Positions 26,901 to 42,400 of a stretch of 64,000 nt of DNA are shown one piece after another. A model generated the notes under the pieces. That model had not been told where the DNA came from and did not search any database. It saw only the letters and a program-made list of their open reading frames with translations. The position numbers were made by a program, and so were the translations under genes. The stretch is from Osmia lignaria lignaria (lineage: Eukaryota; Arthropoda; Insecta; Hymenoptera; Megachilidae), in NCBI RefSeq assembly GCF_051020975.1, contig NC_135043.1:1116001-1180000 (forward strand), given 5' to 3'. Every line of letters begins with the position of its first letter. Positions within the stretch are counted from its first letter, which is position 1.

Positions 26901-27116
26901 AAATGTATAGTATATTTTATCCCATGGAGATATACGAATAATGACATTGATGTTAAATATATATTACATCTCTGATGTAGATATAGTAACAACTGTATAG
27001 CTATTAAATGTATATTACATTATATCTCATCTATATATAGTAACAATGACAGTGTTATTACATGTATATTCCATTATATCATGTAGATATAGTAACAATG
27101 ACATTGTTATTAAACC
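23986..27116 (+). repeat. HOR unit 9, 3,131 bp, chimeric
   Basis: The first ~1.4 kb follows unit 8 at an offset of 2,970, becoming 2,971 after a single T inserted near 24,837 (ATTAAATTGTATAG). From about 25.38 kb it matches unit 5 at an offset of 12,049. Private changes are ACATCGTTATT near 25,410 and TGTATCACTATT near 25,731. The unit is therefore a junction between two array sources. Confidence 0.83.
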
Positions 27117-30100
27117 TATATTGCGTTATATCGAGTAGATATCGTAACAATGACATTGTTATCAAGTGTATATTGCATTATATCTCATGTAGATATAGTA
27201 ATAATGACTTCTATATTAAGTGTATATTGCATTATATCTCATGTAGATATAGTAACAATGACATTGTTATTAAACGTATGTTACATTATATCTCATGTAG
27301 ATATAGTAACAATGACATTGTTATTAAGTGTATATTACATTATATCTCATGTATCTATAGTAACAATGACAGTGTTATTACATGTATATTCCATTATATC
27401 ATGTAGATATAGTAACAATGACATAGTTATTATATATATATTACATTATATCTCATGTGGGTATAGTAATAATGACATCGATATAAAATGTATATTACAG
27501 TATATCTCATGTAGATATAGTAAAAAGTGTCTTGCTATTAAATGTATTTTACATTATATCTCATGTATATATAGTAACAATGACATTGTTATTAAGGGTA
27601 TATAACATTATATCGAGTAGATATAGTAACAAGTGTATTGCTATTAACTGTATATTACATTATATCTCATGTATATATGGTAACAATGACAGTGTTATTA
27701 CATGTATATTCGATTATATCATGTGGATATAGTAACAATGACATTGTTATTATATATATATTACATTATATCTCATGAGGATATAGTAACAATTACTTCT
27801 TCATTAAATGTATAGTATCTTATATCTCATGTATATATAGCAACAATGACATTGTTATTAAGTGTATATTACATTATATCTCATGTAGATATATTAACAA
27901 TGACGTTGTTATTTAATGTATAGTATATTATATCCCATGGAGATATACTAATAATGACATTGATATTAAATATATATTACATCTCTGATGTAGATATAGT
28001 AACAACTGTATAGCTATTAAATGCATATTACATTATATCTCATGTATATATAGTAACAATGACAGTGTTATTACATGTATATTCCATTATATCATATGGA
28101 TATAGTAACAATGACATTGTTATTATATATATATTACATTATATCTCATGTGGAAATAGTGACAATTACATCTTCATTAAATGTATAGTACATTATATCT
28201 CATGTATATATAGTAACAATGACATTGTTATTATATTTACATTCCATTATATCATCTAGATATAGTAACAATGACAATGTTATTAAGTGTATATTACATT
28301 ATATCTCATGTAGATATAGTAACAATGACATTGTTATTAAATGTATAGTATATTGTATCCCATGGAGATATACTAATAATGACATTTATATTAAATATAT
28401 ATTACATCTCTGATGTAGATATAGTAACAACTGTATAGCTATTAAATATATATTACATTATATCTCATGTATATATAGCAACAATGACAGTGTTATTACA
28501 TGTATATTCCATTACATCATGTAGATATAGTAACAATGACATTGTTATTATATATATATTACATTATATCTCATGTGGATATAGTGACAATTACATCTTC
28601 ATTAAATGTATAGCACGTTATATCTCATGTATATATAGTAACAATGACATTGTTGTTATATGTACATTCCATTACATCATGTAGATATAGTAACAATGAC
28701 AATGTTATTAAGTGTATATTATATTATATCTCATGTAGATATAGTAACAATGACATAGTTATTATATATATATTACATTATATCTCATGTGGGTATAGTA
28801 ATAATGACATCGATATAAAATGTATATTACAGTATATCTCATGTAGATATAGTAAGAAGTGTCTTGCTATTAAATGTATTTTACATTATATCTCATGTAT
28901 ATATAGTAACAATGACATTGTTATTAAGGGTATATAACATTATATCGAGTAGATATAGTAACAAGTGTATTGCTATTAACTGTATATTACATTATATCTC
29001 ATGTATATATGGTAACAATGACAGTGTTATTACATGTATATTCGATTATATCATGTGGATATAGTAACAATGACATTGTTATTATATATATATTACATTA
29101 TATCTCATGTGGATATAGTGACAATTACATCATCATTAAATGTATAGCACGTTATATCTCATGTATATATAGTAACAATGACATTGTTATTATATGTACA
29201 TTCCATTACATCATGTAGATATAGTAACAATGACAATGTTATTAAGTGTATATTACATTATATCTCATGTAGATATAGTAACAATGACATTGTTATTAAA
29301 TGTACAGTATATTATATCCCATGGAGATATACTAATAATGACATTGACATTAAATATATATTACATCTCTGATGTAGATGTGGTAACAACTGTATAGCTA
29401 TTAAATGTATATTACATTATATGTCATGTATATATAGTAACAATGACAGCGTTATTACATGTATATTCCATTACATCATGTAGATATAGTAACAATGACA
29501 TTGTTATTATATATATATTACATTATATCTCATGTGGATATAGTAACAATTACTTCTTCATTAAATGTATAGTATCTTATATCTCATGTATACATAGTAG
29601 CAATGACATTGTTATTATATGTACATTCCATTGGATCATGTAGATATAGTAACAATGACATTGTTATTAAACGTATATTACATTATATCTCATGTAGATA
29701 TAGTAACAATGACATAGTTATTATATATATATTACATTATATCTCATGTGGGTATAGTAATAATGACATTGATATTATATGTATATTACAGTATATCTCA
29801 TGTAGATATAGTAATAATGACTGTGATATTAAATGTATATTACACCTCTGATGTAGATATAGTAACAATGACATTGTTATTAAGGGTATATAACATTATA
29901 TCGAGTAGATATAGCAACAATGACATTGTTATTAAATGTATAGTATATTATATCCCATGGAGAAATACCAATAATGACATTGATATTAAATATATATTAC
30001 ATCTCTGATGTAGATATAGTAACAACTGTATAGCTATTAAATGTATATTACATTATATCTCATGTATATATAGTAACAATGACAGTGTTATTACATGTAT

Positions 30101-30781
30101 ATTCCATTATATAACGTAGATATAGTAACAATGACATAGTTATTATATATATATTACATTATATCTCATGTGGGCATAGTAATAATGACATTGATATTAA
30201 ATGTATATTACAGCATATATCATGTAGATATAATAATAATGATTTTGATATTAAATGTATATTACATCTCTGATGTAGATATGGTAACAATGACTTTGAT
30301 ATTAAATGTATATTACATCCCTGATGTAAATATAGTAACAACTGTATTGCTATTAAATGTATATAACATTACAGCTCATGTAGGTATAGTAATAATCACA
30401 TTGTTATTAAACGTATATTAGAGTATATCTCATGTAGATATAGTAGTAATGACTGTGATATTAAATGTGTATTACACCTCTGATGTAGATATAGTAACAA
30501 TGACATTGTTATTAAGGGTATATAACATTATATCGAGTAGATATAGCAACAATGACATTGTTATTAAATGTATAGTATATTTTATCCCATGGAGATATAC
30601 GAATAATGACATTGATGTTAAATATATATTACATCTCTGATGTAGATATAGTAACAACTGTATAGCTATTAAATGTATATTACATTATATCTCATCTATA
30701 TATAGTAACAATGACAGTGTTATTACATGTATATTCCATTATATCATGTAGATATAGTAACAATGACATTGTTATTAAACG
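27117..30781 (+). repeat. HOR unit 10a, 3,665 bp
   Basis: It matches unit 6 at a constant offset of 12,049 bp throughout. One private change is CATCATCATTAAATG near 29,132 for CATCTTCATTAAATG. It is followed by a unit that has lost its landmark. Confidence 0.87.
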
Positions 30782-33273
30782 TATGTTACATTATATCTCA
30801 TGTAGATATAGTAACAATGACATTGTTATTAAGTGTATATTACATTATATCTCATGTATCTATAGTAACAATGACAGTGTTATTACATGTATATTCCATT
30901 ATATCATGTAGATATAGTAACAATGACATAGTTATTATATATATATTACATTATATCTCATGTGGGTATAGTAATAATGACATCGATATAAAATGTATAT
31001 TACAGTATATCTCATGTAGATATAGTAAAAAGTGTCTTGCTATTAAATGTATTTTACATTATATCTCATGTATATATAGTAACAATGACATTGTTATTAA
31101 GGGTATATAACATTATATCGAGTAGATATAGTAACAAGTGTATTGCTATTAACTGTATATTACATTATATCTCATGTATATATGGTAACAATGACAGTGT
31201 TATTACATGTATATTCGATTATATCATGTGGATATAGTAACAATGACATTGTTATTATATATATATTACATTATATCTCATGAGGATATAGTAACAATTA
31301 CTTCTTCATTAAATGTATAGTATCTTATATCTCATGTATATATAGCAACAATGACATTGTTATTAAGTGTATATTACATTATATCTCATGTAGATATATT
31401 AACAATGACGTTGTTATTTAATGTATAGTATATTATATCCCATGGAGATATACTAATAATGACATTGATATTAAATATATATTACATCTCTGATGTAGAT
31501 ATAGTAACAACTGTATAGCTATTAAATGCATATTACATTATATCTCATGTATATATAGTAACAATGACAGTGTTATTACATGTATATTCCATTATATCAT
31601 ATGGATATAGTAACAATGACATTGTTATTATATATATATTACATTATATCTCATGTGGAAATAGTGACAATTACATCTTCATTAAATGTATAGTACATTA
31701 TATCTCATGTATATATAGTAACAATGACATTGTTATTATATTTACATTCCATTATATCATCTAGATATAGTAACAATGACAATGTTATTAAGTGTATATT
31801 ACATTATATCTCATGTAGATATAGTAACAATGACATTGTTATTAAATGTATAGTATATTGTATCCCATGGAGATATACTAATAATGACATTTATATTAAA
31901 TATATATTACATCTCTGATGTAGATATAGTAACAACTGTATAGCTATTAAATATATATTACATTATATCTCATGTATATATAGCAACAATGACAGTGTTA
32001 TTACATGTATATTCCATTACATCATGTAGATATAGTAACAATGACATTGTTATTATATATATATTACATTATATCTCATGTGGATATAGTGACAATTACA
32101 TCTTCATTAAATGTATAGCACGTTATATCTCATGTATATATAGTAACAATGACATTGTTATTAAGGGTATATAACATTATATCGAGTAGATATAGTAACA
32201 ATGACATAGTTATTATATATATATTACATTATATCTCATGTGGGTATAGTAATAATGACATTGATATTATATGTATATTACAGTATATCTCATGTAGATA
32301 TAGTAATAATGACTGTGATATTAAATGTATATTACACCTCTGATGTAGATATAGTAACAATGACATTGTTATTAAGGGTATATAACATTATATCGAGTAG
32401 ATATAGCAACAATGACATTGTTATTAAATGTATAGTATATTATATCCCATGGAGAAATACCAATAATGACATTGATATTAAATATATATTACATCTCTGA
32501 TGTAGATATAGTAACAACTGTATAGCTATTAAATGTATATTACATTATATCTCATGTATATATAGTAACAATGACAGTGTTATTACATGTATATTCCATT
32601 ATATAACGTAGATATAGTAACAATGACATAGTTATTATATATATATTACATTATATCTCATGTGGGCATAGTAATAATGACATTGATATTAAATGTATAT
32701 TACAGCATATATCATGTAGATATAATAATAATGATTTTGATATTAAATGTATATTACATCTCTGATGTAGATATGGTAACAATGACTTTGATATTAAATG
32801 TATATTACATCCCTGATGTAAATATAGTAACAACTGTATTGCTATTAAATGTATATAACATTACAGCTCATGTAGGTATAGTAATAATCACATTGTTATT
32901 AAACGTATATTAGAGTATATCTCATGTAGATATAGTAGTAATGACTGTGATATTAAATGTGTATTACACCTCTGATGTAGATATAGTAACAATGACATTG
33001 TTATTAAGGGTATATAACATTATATCGAGTAGATATAGCAACAATGACATTGTTATTAAATGTATAGTATATTTTATCCCATGGAGATATACGAATAATG
33101 ACATTGATGTTAAATATATATTACATCTCTGATGTAGATATAGTAACAACTGTATAGCTATTAAATGTATATTACATTATATCTCATCTATATATAGTAA
33201 CAATGACAGTGTTATTACATGTATATTCCATTATATCATGTAGATATAGTAACAATGACATTGTTATTAAACC
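30782..33273 (+). repeat. HOR unit 10b, 2,492 bp, landmark monomers deleted
   Basis: The closing cassette at 30730 is joined directly to the TATGTTACA monomer at 30782. The landmark and the next two GCATT monomers (52+54+54 = 160 bp) are missing relative to 18733-18892. The remainder follows unit 7 order into the AAGGG/CGAG block near 32,160. It then runs through the GGGCATAG block to the closing cassette. Confidence 0.85.
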
Positions 33274-36200
33274 TATATTGCGTTATATCGAGTAGATATC
33301 GTAACAATGACATTGTTATCAAGTGTATATTGCATTATATCTCATGTAGATATAGTAATAATGACTTCTATATTAAGTGTATATTGCATTATATCTCATG
33401 TAGATATAGTAACAATGACATTGTTATTAAACGTATGTTACATTATATCTCATGTAGATATAGTAACAATGACATTGTTATTAAGTGTATATTACATTAT
33501 ATCTCATGTATCTATAGTAACAATGACAGTGTTATTACATGTATATTCCATTATATCATGTAGATATAGTAACAATGACATAGTTATTATATATATATTA
33601 CATTATATCTCATGTGGGTATAGTAATAATGACATCGATATAAAATGTATATTACAGTATATCTCATGTAGATATAGTAAAAAGTGTCTTGCTATTAAAT
33701 GTATTTTACATTATATCTCATGTATATATAGTAACAATGACATTGTTATTAAGGGTATATAACATTATATCGAGTAGATATAGTAACAAGTGTATTGCTA
33801 TTAACTGTATATTACATTATATCTCATGTATATATGGTAACAATGACAGTGTTATTACATGTATATTCGATTATATCATGTGGATATAGTAACAATGACA
33901 TTGTTATTATATATATATTACATTATATCTCATGAGGATATAGTAACAATTACTTCTTCATTAAATGTATAGTATCTTATATCTCATGTATATATAGCAA
34001 CAATGACATTGTTATTAAGTGTATATTACATTATATCTCATGTAGATATATTAACAATGACGTTGTTATTTAATGTATAGTATATTATATCCCATGGAGA
34101 TATACTAATAATGACATTGATATTAAATATATATTACATCTCTGATGTAGATATAGTAACAACTGTATAGCTATTAAATGCATATTACATTATATCTCAT
34201 GTATATATAGTAACAATGACAGTGTTATTACATGTATATTCCATTATATCATATGGATATAGTAACAATGACATTGTTATTATATATATATTACATTATA
34301 TCTCATGTGGAAATAGTGACAATTACATCTTCATTAAATGTATAGTACATTATATCTCATGTATATATAGTAACAATGACATTGTTATTATATTTACATT
34401 CCATTATATCATCTAGATATAGTAACAATGACAATGTTATTAAGTGTATATTACATCATATCTCATGTAGATATAGTAACAATGACATTGTTATTAAATG
34501 TATAGTATATTGTATCCCATGGAGATATACTAATAATGACATTTATATTAAATATATATTACATCTCTGATGTAGATATAGTAACAACTGTATAGCTATT
34601 AAATATATATTACATTATATCTCATGTATATATAGCAACAATGACAGTGTTATTACATGTATATTCCATTACATCATGTAGATATAGTAACAATGACATT
34701 GTTATTATATATATATTACATTATATCTCATGTGGATATAGTGACAATTACATCTTCATTAAATGTATAGCACGTTATATCTCATGTATATATAGTAACA
34801 ATGACATTGTTGTTATATGTACATTCCATTACATCATGTAGATATAGTAACAATGACAATGTTATTAAGTGTATATTATATTATATCTCATGTAGATATA
34901 GTAACAATGACATAGTTATTATATATATATTACATTATATCTCATGTGGGTATAGTAATAATGACATCGATATAAAATGTATATTACAGTATATCTCATG
35001 TAGATATAGTAAGAAGTGTCTTGCTATTAAATGTATTTTACATTATATCTCATGTATATATAGTAACAATGACATTGTTATTAAGGGTATATAACATTAT
35101 ATCGAGTAGATATAGTAACAAGTGTATTGCTATTAACTGTATATTACATTATATCTCATGTATATATGGTAACAATGACAGTGTTATTACATGTATATTC
35201 GATTATATCATGTGGATATAGTAACAATGACATTGTTATTATATATATATTACATTATATCTCATGTGGATATAGTGACAATTACATCTTCATTAAATGT
35301 ATAGCACGTTATATCTCATGTATATATAGTAACAATGACATTGTTATTATATGTACATTCCATTACATCATGTAGATATAGTAACAATGACAATGTTATT
35401 AAGTGTATATTACATTATATCTCATGTAGATATAGTAACAATGACATTGTTATTAAATGTACAGTATATTATATCCCATGGAGATATACTAATAATGACA
35501 TTGACATTAAATATATATTACATCTCTGATGTAGATGTGGTAACAACTGTATAGCTATTAAATGTATATTACATTATATGTCATGTATATATAGTAACAA
35601 TGACAGCGTTATTACATGTATATTCCATTACATCATGTAGATATAGTAACAATGACATTGTTATTATATATATATTACATTATATCTCATGTGGATATAG
35701 TAACAATTACTTCTTCATTAAATGTATAGTATCTTATATCTCATGTATACATAGTAGCAATGACATTGTTATTATATGTACATTCCATTGGATCATGTAG
35801 ATATAGTAACAATGACATTGTTATTAAACGTATATTACATTATATCTCATGTAGATATAGTAACAATGACATAGTTATTATATATATATTACATTATATC
35901 TCATGTGGGTATAGTAATAATGACATTGATATTATATGTATATTACAGTATATCTCATGTAGATATAGTAATAATGACTGTGATATTAAATGTATATTAC
36001 ACCTCTGATGTAGATATAGTAACAATGACATTGTTATTAAGGGTATATAACATTATATCGAGTAGATATAGCAACAATGACATTGTTATTAAATGTATAG
36101 TATATTATATCCCATGGAGAAATACCAATAATGACATTGATATTAAATATATATTACATCTCTGATGTAGATATAGTAACAACTGTATAGCTATTAAATG

Positions 36201-36938
36201 TATATTACATTATATCTCATGTATATATAGTAACAATGACAGTGTTATTACATGTATATTCCATTATATAACGTAGATATAGTAACAATGACATAGTTAT
36301 TATATATATATTACATTATATCTCATGTGGGCATAGTAATAATGACATTGATATTAAATGTATATTACAGCATATATCATGTAGATATAATAATAATGAT
36401 TTTGATATTAAATGTATATTACATCTCTGATGTAGATATGGTAACAATGACTTTGATATTAAATGTATATTACATCCCTGATGTAAATATAGTAACAACT
36501 GTATTGCTATTAAATGTATATAACATTACAGCTCATGTAGGTATAGTAATAATCACATTGTTATTAAACGTATATTAGAGTATATCTCATGTAGATATAG
36601 TAGTAATGACTGTGATATTAAATGTGTATTACACCTCTGATGTAGATATAGTAACAATGACATTGTTATTAAGGGTATATAACATTATATCGAGTAGATA
36701 TAGCAACAATGACATTGTTATTAAATGTATAGTATATTTTATCCCATGGAGATATACGAATAATGACATTGATGTTAAATATATATTACATCTCTGATGT
36801 AGATATAGTAACAACTGTATAGCTATTAAATGTATATTACATTATATCTCATCTATATATAGTAACAATGACAGTGTTATTACATGTATATTCCATTATA
36901 TCATGTAGATATAGTAACAATGACATTGTTATTAAACC
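33274..36938 (+). repeat. HOR unit 11, 3,665 bp
   Basis: It matches unit 6 at an offset of 18,206 bp. ACATCATATCTC near 34,455 is private. Its part from 35,581 onward is the start of the first copy of the 13,101-bp duplication. Confidence 0.87.
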
Positions 36939-39221
36939 TATATTGCGTTATATCGAGTAGATATCGTAACAATGACATTGTTATCAAGTGTATATTGCAT
37001 TATATCTCATGTAGATATAGTAATAATGACTTCTATATTAAGTGTATATTGCATTATATCTCATGTAGATATAGTAACAATGACATTGTTATTAAACGTA
37101 TGTTACATTATATCTCATGTAGATATAGTAACAATGACATTGTTATTAAGTGTATATTACATTATATCTCATGTATCTATAGTAACAATGACAGTGTTAT
37201 TACATGTATATTCCATTATATCATGTAGATATAGTAACAATGACATAGTTATTATATATATATTACATTATATCTCATGTGGGTATAGTAATAATGACAT
37301 CGATATAAAATGTATATTACAGTATATCTCATGTAGATATAGTAAAAAGTGTCTTGCTATTAAATGTATTTTACATTATATCTCATGTATATATAGTAAC
37401 AATGACATTGTTATTAAGGGTATATAACATTATATCGAGTAGATATAGTAACAAGTGTATTGCTATTAACTGTATATTACATTATATCTCATGTATATAT
37501 GGTAACAATGACAGTGTTATTACATGTATATTCGATTATATCATGTGGATATAGTAACAATGACATTGTTATTATATATATATTACATTATATCTCATGA
37601 GGATATAGTAACAATTACTTCTTCATTAAATGTATAGTATCTTATATCTCATGTATATATAGCAACAATGACATTGTTATTAAGTGTATATTACATTATA
37701 TCTCATGTAGATATATTAACAATGACGTTGTTATTTAATGTATAGTATATTATATCCCATGGAGATATACTAATAATGACATTGATATTAAATATATATT
37801 ACATCTCTGATGTAGATATAGTAACAACTGTATAGCTATTAAATGCATATTACATTATATCTCATGTATATATAGTAACAATGACAGTGTTATTACATGT
37901 ATATTCCATTATATCATATGGATATAGTAACAATGACATTGTTATTATATATATATTACATTATATCTCATGTGGAAATAGTGACAATTACATCTTCATT
38001 AAATGTATAGTACATTATATCTCATGTATATATAGTAACAATGACATTGTTATTATATTTACATTCCATTATATCATCTAGATATAGTAACAATGACAAT
38101 GTTATTAAGTGTATATTACATTATATCTCATGTAGATATAGTAACAATGACATTGTTATTAAATGTATAGTATATTGTATCCCATGGAGATATACTAATA
38201 ATGACATTTATATTAAATATATATTACATCTCTGATGTAGATATAGTAACAACTGTATAGCTATTAAATATATATTACATTATATCTCATGTATATATAG
38301 CAACAATGACAGTGTTATTACATGTATATTCCATTACATCATGTAGATATAGTAACAATGACATTGTTATTATATATATATTACATTATATCTCATGTGG
38401 ATATAGTGACAATTACATCTTCATTAAATGTATAGCACGTTATATCTCATGTATATATAGTAACAATGACATTGTTATTAAGGGTATATAACATTATATC
38501 GAGTAGATATAGTAACAATGACATAGTTATTATATATATATTACATTATATCTCATGTGGGTATAGTAATAATGACATTGATATTATATGTATATTACAG
38601 TATATCTCATGTAGATATAGTAATAATGACTGTGATATTAAATGTATATTACACCTCTGATGTAGATATAGTAACAATGACATTGTTATTAAGGGTATAT
38701 AACATTATATCGAGTAGATATAGCAACAATGACATTGTTATTAAATGTATAGTATATTATATCCCATGGAGAAATACCAATAATGACATTGATATTAAAT
38801 ATATATTACATCTCTGATGTAGATATAGTAACAACTGTATAGCTATTAAATGTATATTACATTATATCTCATCTATATATAGTAACAATGACAGTGTTAT
38901 TACATGTATATTCCATTATATCATGTAGATATAGTAACAATGACATTGTTATTAAACCTATATTGCGTTATATCGAGTAGATATCGTAACAATGACATTG
39001 TTATTAAATGTATAGTATATTATATCCCATGGAGAAATACCAATAATGACATTGATATTAAATATATATTACATCTCTGATGTAGATATAGTAACAACTG
39101 TATAGCTATTAAATGTATATTACATTATATCTCATCTATATATAGTAACAATGACAGTGTTATTACATGTATATTCCATTATATCATGTAGATATAGTAA
39201 CAATGACATTGTTATTAAACC
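36939..39221 (+). repeat. HOR unit 12, 2,283 bp
   Basis: It matches unit 7 at an 18,206-bp offset, including the extra 263-bp block at 38959-39221. It keeps the CCATGG site that unit 7 lost at 19,556. It is repeated at 50040-52322, 13,101 bp downstream. Confidence 0.87.
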
Positions 39222-42200
39222 TATATTGCGTTATATCGAGTAGATATCGTAACAATGACATTGTTATCAAGTGTATATTGCATTATATCTCATGTAGATA
39301 TAGTAATAATGACTTCTATATTAAGTGTATATTGCATTATATCTCATGTAGATATAGCAACAATGACATTGTTATTAAACGTATGTTACATTATATCTCA
39401 TGTAGATCTAGTAACAATGACATTGTTATTAAGTGTATATTACATTATATCTCATGTATCTATAGTAACAATGACAGTGTTATTACATGTATATTCCATT
39501 ATATCATGTAGATATAGTAACAATGACATAGTTATTATATATATATTACATTATATCTCATGTGGGTATAGTAATAATGACATCGATATAAAATGTATAT
39601 TACAGTATATCTCATGTAGATATAGTAACAAGTGTCTTGCTATTAAATGTATTTTACATTATATCTCATGTATATATAGTAACAATGACATTGTTATTAT
39701 ATGTACATTCCATTATATCATCTAGATATAGTAACAATGACAATGTTATTAAGTGTATATTTCATTATATCTCATGTAGATATAGTAACAATGACATTGT
39801 TATTAAATGTATAGTATATTGCATCCCATGGAGATATACTAATAATGACATTGATATTAAATATATATTACATCTCTGATGTAGATATAGTAACAACTGT
39901 ATAGCTATTAAATGTATATTACATTATATGTCATGTATATATAGTAACAATGACAGCGTTATTACATGTATATTCCATTACATCATGTAGATATAGTAAC
40001 AATGACATTGTTATTATATATATATTACATTATATCTCATGTGGATATAGTAACAATTACCTCTTCATTAAATGTATAGTATCTTATATCTCATGTATAT
40101 ATAGTAGCAATGACATTGTTATTATATGTACATTCCATTATATCATGTAGATATAGTAACAATGACATTGTTATGAAACGTATATTACATTATATCTCAT
40201 GTAGATATAGTAACAATGACATAGTTATTATATATATATTACATTATATCTCATGTGGGTATAGTAATAATGACATTGATATTATATGTATATTACAGTA
40301 TATCTCATGTAGATATAGTAATAATGACTGTGATATTAAATGTATATTACACCTCTGATGTAGATATAGTAACAATGACATTGTTATTAAGTGTATATTA
40401 CATTATATCTCATGTAGATATATTAACAATGACGTTGTTATTTAATGTATAGTATATTATATCCCATGGAGATATACTAATAATGACATTGATATTAAAT
40501 ATATATTACATCTCTGATGTAGATATAGTAACAACTGTATAGCTATTAAATGTATATTACATTATATCTCATGTATATATAGTAACAATGACAGTGTTAT
40601 TACATGTATATTCCATTATATCATGTGGATATAGTAACAATGACATTGTTATTATATATATATTACATTATATCTCATGTGGAAATAGTGACAATTACAT
40701 CTTCATTAAATGTATAGTACATTATATCTCATGTATATATAGTAACAATGACATTGTTATTATATGTACATTCCATTATATCATCTAGATATAGTAACAA
40801 TGACAAGGTTATTAAGTGTATATTACATTATATCTCATGTAGATATAGTAACAATGACATTGTTATTAAATGTATAGTATATTATATCCCATGGAGATAT
40901 ACTAATAATGACACTTATATTAAATATATATTACATCTCTGATGTAGATATAGTAACAACTGTATAGCTATTAAATATATATTACATTATATCTCATGTA
41001 TATATAGCAACAATGACAGTGTTATTACATGTATATTCCATTACATCATGTAGATATAGTAACAATGACATTGTTATTATATATATATTACATTATATCT
41101 CATGTGGGTATAGTAATAATGACATTGATATTATATGTATATTACAGTATATCTCATGTAGATATAGTAATAATGACTGTGATATTAAATGTATATTACA
41201 CCTCTGATGTAGATATAGTAACAATGACATTGTTATTAAGGGTATATAACATTATATCGAGTAGATATAGCAACAATGACATTGTTATTAAATGTATAGT
41301 ATATTATATCCCATGGAGAAATACCAATAATGACATTGATATTAAATATATATTACATCTCTGATGTAGATATAGTAACAACTGTATAGCTATTAAATGT
41401 ATATTACATTATATCTCATGTATATATAGTAACAATGACAGTGTTATTACATGTATATTCCATTATATAACGTAGATATAGTAACAATGACATAGTTATT
41501 ATATATATATTACATTATATCTCATGTGGGCATAGTAATAATGACATTGATATTAAATGTATATTACAGCATATCTCATGTAGATATAATAATAATGATT
41601 TTGATATTAAATGTATATTACATCTCTGATGTAGATATGGTAACAATGACTTTGATATTAAATGTATATTACATCCCTGATGTAAATATAGTAACAACTG
41701 TATTGCTATTAAATGTATATAACATTACAGCTCATGTAGGTATAGTAATAATCACATTGTTATTAAACGTATATTAGAGTATATCTCATGTAGATATAGT
41801 AGTAATGACTGTGATATTAAATGTGTATTACACCTATGATGTAGATATAGTAACAATGACATTGTTATTAAGGGTATATAACATTATATCGAGTAGATAT
41901 AGCAACAATGACATTGTTATTAAATGTATAGTATATTATATCCCATGGAGAAATACCAATAATGACATTGATATTAAATATATATTACATCTCTGATGTA
42001 GATATAGTAACAACTGTATAGCTATTAAATGTATATTACATTATATCTCATCTATATATAGTAACAATGACAGTGTTATTACATGTATATTCCATTATAT
42101 CATGTAGATATAGTAACAATGACATTGTTATTAAACCTATATTGCGTTATATCGAGTAGATATCGTAACAATGACATTGTTATTAAATGTATAGTATATT

Positions 42201-42400
42201 ATATCCCATGGAGAAATACCAATAATGACATTGATATTAAATATATATTACATCTCTGATGTAGATATAGTAACAACTGTATAGCTATTAAATGTATATT
42301 ACATTATATCTCATCTATATATAGTAACAATGACAGTGTTATTACATGTATATTCCATTATATCATGTAGATATAGTAACAATGACATTGTTATTAAACC
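39222..42400 (+). repeat. HOR unit 13, 3,179 bp
   Basis: It opens like unit 8 and carries three rare variants: GATATAGCAACAATG at 39,358, TTGCATCCC at 39,822 and GACACTTATATT at 40,914. Near 41,107 it lacks four monomers (212 bp) that unit 14 has at the same place. It ends in a 263-bp block at 42138-42400. All three rare variants recur 13,101 bp downstream. Confidence 0.87.
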
